Shown: piece after piece, positions 58,801 to 64,000 of the stretch | Layout: every line of letters begins with the position of its first letter | Position numbering within the stretch: the stretch's first letter is position 1 | Assembly: GCA_964035545.1 (NCBI GenBank) | Contig: OZ037769.1 | Span: 10,857,133-10,921,132 of the forward strand | Origin: Bugula neritina | Lineage: Eukaryota > Bryozoa > Gymnolaemata > Cheilostomatida > Bugulidae | DNA length: 64,000 nucleotides | Direction: 5' to 3' | Made by a program: the position numbers and the translations under genes | Notes under the pieces: model-generated | What the model saw: the letters and a program-made list of their open reading frames with translations, nothing else | Database searches by the model: none | Told to the model about the DNA's origin: nothing

Positions 58801-61800
58801 GCACCATTAGTAATGACTAACCACTCATTTTTCATTCTTGCTAATGCTATGTGTAAATACTATTTCACACCTTTTAGTGACAACGTTGCTGCTAATCAAC
58901 ACAGAGAGCTTTGCTCAAAATCCTTTCCTAATGCTGGAAAAATTAAAGGTAAGTATACTGTTCAGTAGCCAATGTATTTTACACTGTGCACATCTCTATG
59001 GTCGTAGAACTGTTTAGATGACATGCTACAGTTTACCAGGCATGACCATAAAGGCATTATTTTGTTCCATCCTGGTGAAGATTACAATATTTCAAGCTTT
59101 ACACTATCTGATCTTATTTGAATATTTCTCTTTCTCTCCTTTGGTAACTTGTTTTAGCCACATTTCTCACATCTTTATCCCCTTTTTCCACCGCAGGCTA
59201 CCAAACTCCTGGAGTTGTCCTTTCAACATTTATTTAAAATTGTAACATAGTATTACTTCTAATGTCATCTTTGTAACCAGGTTTTCACTGCTAGTACTAT
59301 ATTATATACAGTCTTAGTATACACTGTTGCAATGGGTCTGTCATACACTGTGTATTTGAGCAATTCAAACTGTGGAATACTAATAAACACACCTTTTTAA
59401 AACTACTATTACTTACAGTATGACTTATTTTATTTAAATTATCCCCATATAATGTGTCTGGAGTTCATTATTTCTAGTACACTACTCAGATACTCAGGTA
59501 GATAAGGTATCAACTATAACACAGTATAATGCACACATTTGACATTTATTTTTAAATTAGAACTTTGAATATAGTAAGTTTACAATTTATGATATAACTA
59601 AAGTTGTAGGGGGTTATAACCCCCTCAAGTTGGGATATTTATATGAAAACTATAACTGATATCATGTTGTCAATGTGAACCAGCATCAGCAGTAGCTCTT
59701 AGAAAAGTCAAATTTATGTCTTTAAATTCCATACATCTTTTAATTAATGGCAAAATTTTGTAGGTGCTAAAGCTGATATAAAACCCAAAAGCTTAACTGA
59801 CATTAAACAAGCACCTTCTCAAGCTGCTCGTAATCTAGACTGTGTGACTGCTGCTGTTAGACGCAATGCTAATGTGATGCCATCCAGCATGGCTATTGAG
59901 TGGGATGACGGGATGAGTGAAGATGAGTTTATAGCCGAGACAAAATTTGAGCCAAAAGTCAGTAGCCCAGTTACCAAGAGTAGGACTGGTCCTATCTCAG
60001 AGCTACCTGTAAATACGGCACCAGGCTACACTAAGCCGTCTCCAGCGCCTCCTACTTCAGTGGATGTCTTTCAGTCAGCTGAGGAAGTTAATTGGTCCGA
60101 TGATGATTTTGATAGTCATGAACAGAACAATGCAGGAAAGGGTAATGCCAATTCAATATCTTCACGTGCACCCAATCTGTCATTCTCTCAGACTGCAGGT
60201 AGAACCCCTATTGTAGCAGCCGTGGACATGCACCATGAGAACCAGTCTTTCACAGAGGAGGCCTTCGAGGATGCTTTTGATGACTCAGTGGACTGGTCAG
60301 ATAACATAGACTCCCCACAGCCTAGGAGTGTGTCACATGTACCAGAACCTAGGGGAGTGTCACACGTACCAGAACCTAGGGGTGTGTCACATGTACCAGA
60401 ACCTAGGGGTGTGTCACATGTACCAGAACCTAGGGGTGTGTCACACATACCAGAACCTAGGGGTGTGTCACACAAACCAGAACCTAGGGGTGTGTCACAC
60501 ATGTCGGAGCCAACTAAATTACAACCATCAGAGAAGAATATTCAAAAATGTGAAAGTAACACAAGTGTTATTGACTTGTTATCTTCTGATGACGAAGATT
60601 TCGGCATACCATCTGAGTCCCACAATGCCAGTGTAAAGACAGCATTCAGTGCTCTCACTAAATGCTCTGATAACTCTACGATGAATAAAGCAACAGCCAA
60701 TCACAGTCATACACCTACAAACAGAGGGTCAGCCAGGATGAGCGGAGACATCGCAGCAAGTGGAGATGTTGAAACAGCCAATAGAAGGGAGAATGTTGGA
60801 GCTACAGGCAAATGCTCAGACTTTCACGCACCTCATTTCCACTACCTCAGTCAACTTCCTTCACTGCTAGAGGTTTCCAAAAGAGTTATAGTCAAAGTAA
60901 GACTAGTAATTCATGAGGTTGTTAAATTGTAAATTGCCAACTTGTGACTGTTTTAGTTCATAGCTTACTAAAATATTTTACTTAAATACACTTATGCTAA
61001 GAGGGTTGAAGATCTTTGTTTTCTTCTATTTTATGTAGGCCCACATATCAACTGTCCTAGATAAGATAGGCACTAGCAAGGATAAAAGGGAATGGACTCT
61101 TAGTGTGAGAATCAACGATGGAACAGGCTACCTTGACTGTCAGTTATCTCACCATGTATGTTTGTTGAAATAATATACATTGTGTAATATACAAGACTAT
61201 TTACCATGATACCATATATGATATATGCTAAGTAGATATATAGCATTACTTATATTACAAACACATTTGCATTCTATATACTCACATAAATTAAAGTAAA
61301 TAAACTTGTTGAAATCAGGTCATACATAATTGTTATAACTCTTCAGGTTATGTTTAAAATGGGCTCTGTTTGGACAAAATAGTTTTCTTAAATTAAATTA
61401 AAATGTGATGTGTTAGATTAAACCCAGAGCACTATTCCTCACAGTAACTATGTAGAATCTGCTGTAGCTGTCAGAAGTGTAACCCACTGTGTGGGACTTG
61501 TACATCAAATTCTTTGTTGTAAATCCCCAACTGAAACTTTGCTAACTACTAAACCGATGTAATTGAAATGCCCATTGCTATATTTTTGAACTGTTATACT
61601 GAAGTCTAAACATTAAAACTTTAATTATATAAAAATAAATAAACTATATAAATTAAATAAAACCATAGCTTTAAAAAAGAAAAGTTATATTATAATTCTC
61701 ACATATGTTAACAGTGTTTTCTAACTCTGTTGACGTTTGATTAAAGATACTTGAGTCAGCCATTGGACCAGTGAGAGAAACTATAAAGAAAAGCAACTCC

Positions 61801-62734
61801 AACCTGACTCAAAGAAGGATTATTATACAGGTGGGCGTCACAATTTTGAAACTAGTATATCTTTAGAGAATGCACTGGTCACATACATAACAAGGAAATC
61901 AGTATATAAAACCAGTTGCTAATTGTGAATTAGTAAACATTCAGAGATAAAGGACCCAATGCACTGGGTAAAACATGAATTTTGCAGTTCCAAGTGACTC
62001 ATCGCAAGCAAATTTCTGTTGGATAATGCAGAGTTACATTTAAGCTTGATTTAAATTGTTTACTTAACTGGAATCAAATTAAGAATTCAGTCAATTCTGG
62101 GCAGAAATACAAGTGCACAAATACTGGCAATAGCAATGCGATAATTAAATGACATGTTGATCAGGCAAAAGGGACTGTAAATTTTGGTTCGTTTTTGCTT
62201 ATTGTGTTTCATCTCTGGAGCGTCATTGTAGTTTAAGGACAAAAATAGAATTGTTACAGGGGAGGACAATTGTTGTCATGTCAACTTAATTATATCTGTA
62301 CAATATCTTTACAACATAGTCGTATTACATTTATAATATTTCATAGTTTGTTATGTATAGATCATACACTGTAAAGATAGACTGTTATGTGTAGATCACT
62401 CACAGTAAAGATAGATTGTTGTGTATAGATCATACACAGTAAAGATAGATTGTTGTGTATAGATCATACACAGTAAAGATAGACTGTTGTGTATAGATCA
62501 TACGCTGTAAAGCATGTTGTCTTTCTCTCGCTTTGCTCAAAAACATAACATTAGTCATCTGAATACTCCATCTTTTATCTGCAGAAGATGAAGAACTTTG
62601 GTGACTATTTGTCGTCAGTGAATGGCTTCATGGAGCTAGACCTGTCAGCACCTGCTGTGCCTACTCTAACTAACATTAGACAGCCTACGTCTGCTGATAT
62701 TACTCTCTTCCGGCAATGTCTGGCTCAAAGGTAG
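55862..62734 (+). CDS. RMI1: RMI1, RecQ-mediated genome instability protein 1, 10 exons
   Basis: Scaffold of the BLM-TOP3A-RMI dissolvasome, which resolves double Holliday junctions in the nucleus. Exons: 55862-55972, 56687-56821, 56995-57105, 57401-57520, 58255-58388, 58878-58948, 59764-60896, 61039-61155, 61747-61830, 62585-62734; all phases agree, 721 aa (human 625). The N-terminal three-helix part reads YKWLLSRHIKVPLEWVQECVSFL. The DUF1767/OB1 domain contains WLVSDVKTL, MNYAIDISKS, CLLLELTDGVQQVKGIEVEPL and GCLLLRKNCISILGGHVDELV. Exon 7 is one 378-residue disordered acidic segment with WSDDDFD and VDWSDN patches, a 9-residue tandem repeat (414-476) and a SUMO-interaction-like VIDLLSSDDED (496-506). 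The C-terminal OB2 domain (about 600-720: STVLDKIG, WTLSVRINDGTGYLDCQLSHH, KNFGDYLSSVNGFMELDL) is the RMI2/FANCM-binding fold in vertebrates. The stop TAG lies inside a potential donor (AAG|GTAGCG), so a longer spliced C-terminus is possible (63506-63557, 63656-63685). Confidence 0.93.
60321..60509 (+). repeat. 27-bp coding minisatellite in RMI1 exon 7
   Basis: Seven tandem copies of a 27-base unit encoding PRGVSHVPE, with variants PRSVSHVPE, PRGVSHIPE, PRGVSHKPE and PRGVSHMSE in first and later positions. It lies in the disordered linker between OB1 and OB2. Frame is preserved by the 27-base period. Minus-strand frames across it are shadows. Confidence 0.95.
60567..60599 (+). other. SUMO-interaction-like motif in RMI1
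   Basis: Codes for VIDLLSSDDED: a hydrophobic V-I-x-L-L core followed by Ser and an acidic run, the classic layout of a phospho-regulated SIM. Seen directly in the translation; binding to SUMO is inference. Confidence 0.55.
62359..62515. repeat. 34-bp tandem repeat in RMI1 intron 9
   Basis: About five copies of a 34-base unit with core GTAAAGATAGATTGTTGTGT, ending about 70 bases before the acceptor of exon 10. Confidence 0.88.
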
Positions 62735-63042
62735 CGGTTCTTTATGAACACGTGGAATGAACAAAGAATTGAAGTTACATTTTACTGTAAGATCGTCTGT
62801 TATTAGTACCAGGAATGAATGAAGTCACATTTCACTTCAAAACCTTGATGAGGCCAAAATCACAAATTCAAAATTATATTATTGCAATTCTATAAAACAA
62901 AAACACTCTGAAAACTAATGTGGTATATTAAACTGTTTCTATTGTATGTAGTACTTTTATTCAATCAAAGTTTAATTTATTTTTTGATACTGGTTTTTAT
63001 TTAATGCTGTTGGTAGACATTTATGTTACCTTTGTTTATTTC

Positions 63043-63048
63043 AATAAA
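63043..63048 (+). promoter_or_regulatory. Candidate polyadenylation signal of RMI1 (short form)
   Basis: AATAAA 309 bases after the TAG at 62732, followed by a T-rich stretch. If used, the transcript ends before the two candidate exons at 63506 and 63656. Confidence 0.4.
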
Positions 63049-63505
63049 CAGTTTATTTGACTTCTCAACTATTTGTACCTTAGTGTTAAAATTAGGTATT
63101 TCGGACAAGTAAAATACACTGCAACAATATAGTGAAACTGCTGGTGCTAGTTCTCAATTGTTAGTTGCCTGTAGTTGTGTTGTTTTTCAAATCTAAATTT
63201 TATGTATCATTTATAAGCTGCAATCACAATGGATAATTCAGCTAAATGTCAACAAACTCTTAATGTCTAAATCAGACATGCTCTGCTAAATTAATTTGAT
63301 GCCCATGTATTTTTCAGGCCAGGAAGTGTTTCATATCTTAGCTCTACCAGAAATTAAGCTGATAATACCCTTTATTTTGCAATTTCCAAGTATTACTCCA
63401 TTATTATAATGTTACAAAACAGAAAAAAGTTAAATGTTTATTATTTTCAAAAAGTGTCATTGTGTGAACAAGATTAATCATTGCTCAATCTTGATCTGTG
63501 TCCAG

Positions 63506-63685
63506 TGACCTATGGAGTTTGGTGAGAACTGGAACGGTGAGATATAGAGGGAAAACTGTAGGTGTATTTATACTCTAATATTGTTGTAGTTTTATGCTAA
63601 CAACTACTATGTGTGAGTATGAGAAGCTAAAACATAACTCTTTGTATTTATCCAGGAGAGAGGACTGCGAGTGTTCCGAGAATGA
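63506..63685 (+). CDS. Possible alternative terminal exons of RMI1
   Basis: Two candidate exons, 63506-63557 and 63656-63685, each preceded by a good acceptor (TGTGTCCAG and TTTATCCAG); the first is followed by the donor GTAGGT. Joined to exon 10 cut at 62730 (AAG|GTAGCG), phases match exactly. The C-terminus would change from LAQR-stop to LAQ plus 27 residues beginning SDLWSLVRTGTVRYRGK and ending in GLRVFRE, 747 aa in all. I do not recognise the tail; it looks like two beta strands. Three matching phases are better than chance but not proof. Confidence 0.4.
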
Positions 63686-64000
63686 TAATATACATTTACA
63701 CACTTGGCATTTGAGAAAAGATATTAGATAAAACAGTAGTGCAACATCAGAACCATACATGAGTAGTAATACTAGCTAAATGTCACTGAGTGCATGTATT
63801 GTCCTGCTTATATAGGGGAGCTTAATCTTGATTGGCTCCACGAGTTCCGGTCTCCCTGCGGATGGCTATCTGCAGCCAAGTAGAGTGTGCAGAATCCCAA
63901 GGGTGCCGCCATGAGACATGCATGTGAGTGTTGCAGTTAAAAATAGAGATGCGTGGCCAATGTGCTTGCAGCACAGTTAGTTGAGTAGACTATGGTCCAT
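63686..64000 (+). promoter_or_regulatory. Candidate promoter and first exon of a further plus-strand gene
   Basis: TATATA at 63809-63814 and an inverted CCAAT (ATTGG) near 63832 are followed by an ATG at 63911 in near-ideal context (GTGCCGCCATGA). That frame reads MRHA and then reaches a strong donor (T|GTGAGT at 63924). The local base composition is also richer in GC than the surroundings. The rest of the gene would lie beyond the window. Confidence 0.35.

Noticed and set aside
60188-60502. Minus-strand CDTPLGSG-type frame
   Set aside because: Shadow of the 27-bp coding repeat in RMI1, which is firmly plus-strand by splice phase and family similarity.

Overview
This is a stretch of a eukaryotic nuclear genome, AT-rich and intron-dense, from a metazoan and most likely an invertebrate. 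Evidence: every recognisable protein is split into short exons with GT/AG borders and consistent phases, and animal-specific families are present (casein kinase 1 gamma, TSNAXIP1, an Ig plus fibrinogen-domain protein). tRNA-derived SINEs and hAT-type MITEs lie between and inside genes. The species cannot be fixed from the sequence. Exon models were built by hand from splice signals, reading phase and remembered family sequence; no alignment or transcript data were available.

Layout. (1) 1028-20414, minus: a 12-exon TMX3-like ER thioredoxin (423 aa). Its 12.6 kb intron 8 contains a complete 16-exon gene on the other strand (4479-13411, plus), a secreted protein with one Ig domain, a coiled-coil region and a C-terminal fibrinogen-related domain (842 aa), the FREP architecture best known from snails. 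(2) 20415-26591: gene-poor, with a 345 bp hAT MITE. (3) 26592-30401, minus: a short FAM184-like coiled-coil gene, with a SINE in intron 2. (4) 30402-37282: gene-poor, cryptically simple sequence. (5) 37283-47697, plus: casein kinase 1 gamma in 10 exons (394 aa) with the C-terminal CCFFKR lipidation motif; its introns hold a SINE, a 530 bp hAT-like MITE and several tandem arrays. (6) 48770-55201, minus: a TSNAXIP1-like gene in 14 exons (772 aa), convergent with the kinase. (7) 55862-62734 (or to 63685), plus: RMI1 in 10 to 12 exons, head to head with TSNAXIP1. (8) 63800-64000: TATA box, Kozak ATG and splice donor that could start another gene.

The genes are functionally unrelated: redox folding in the ER, secreted recognition or adhesion, coiled-coil scaffold, Wnt/membrane kinase, cilium/sperm-associated protein, and double Holliday junction dissolution. 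There is no operon-like logic. The most unusual feature is structural. Many tandem repeat arrays begin at, or within about 45 bases of, a 5' splice site, and two of them copy the splice donor itself. This recurs in introns of at least three of the genes and possibly a fourth.
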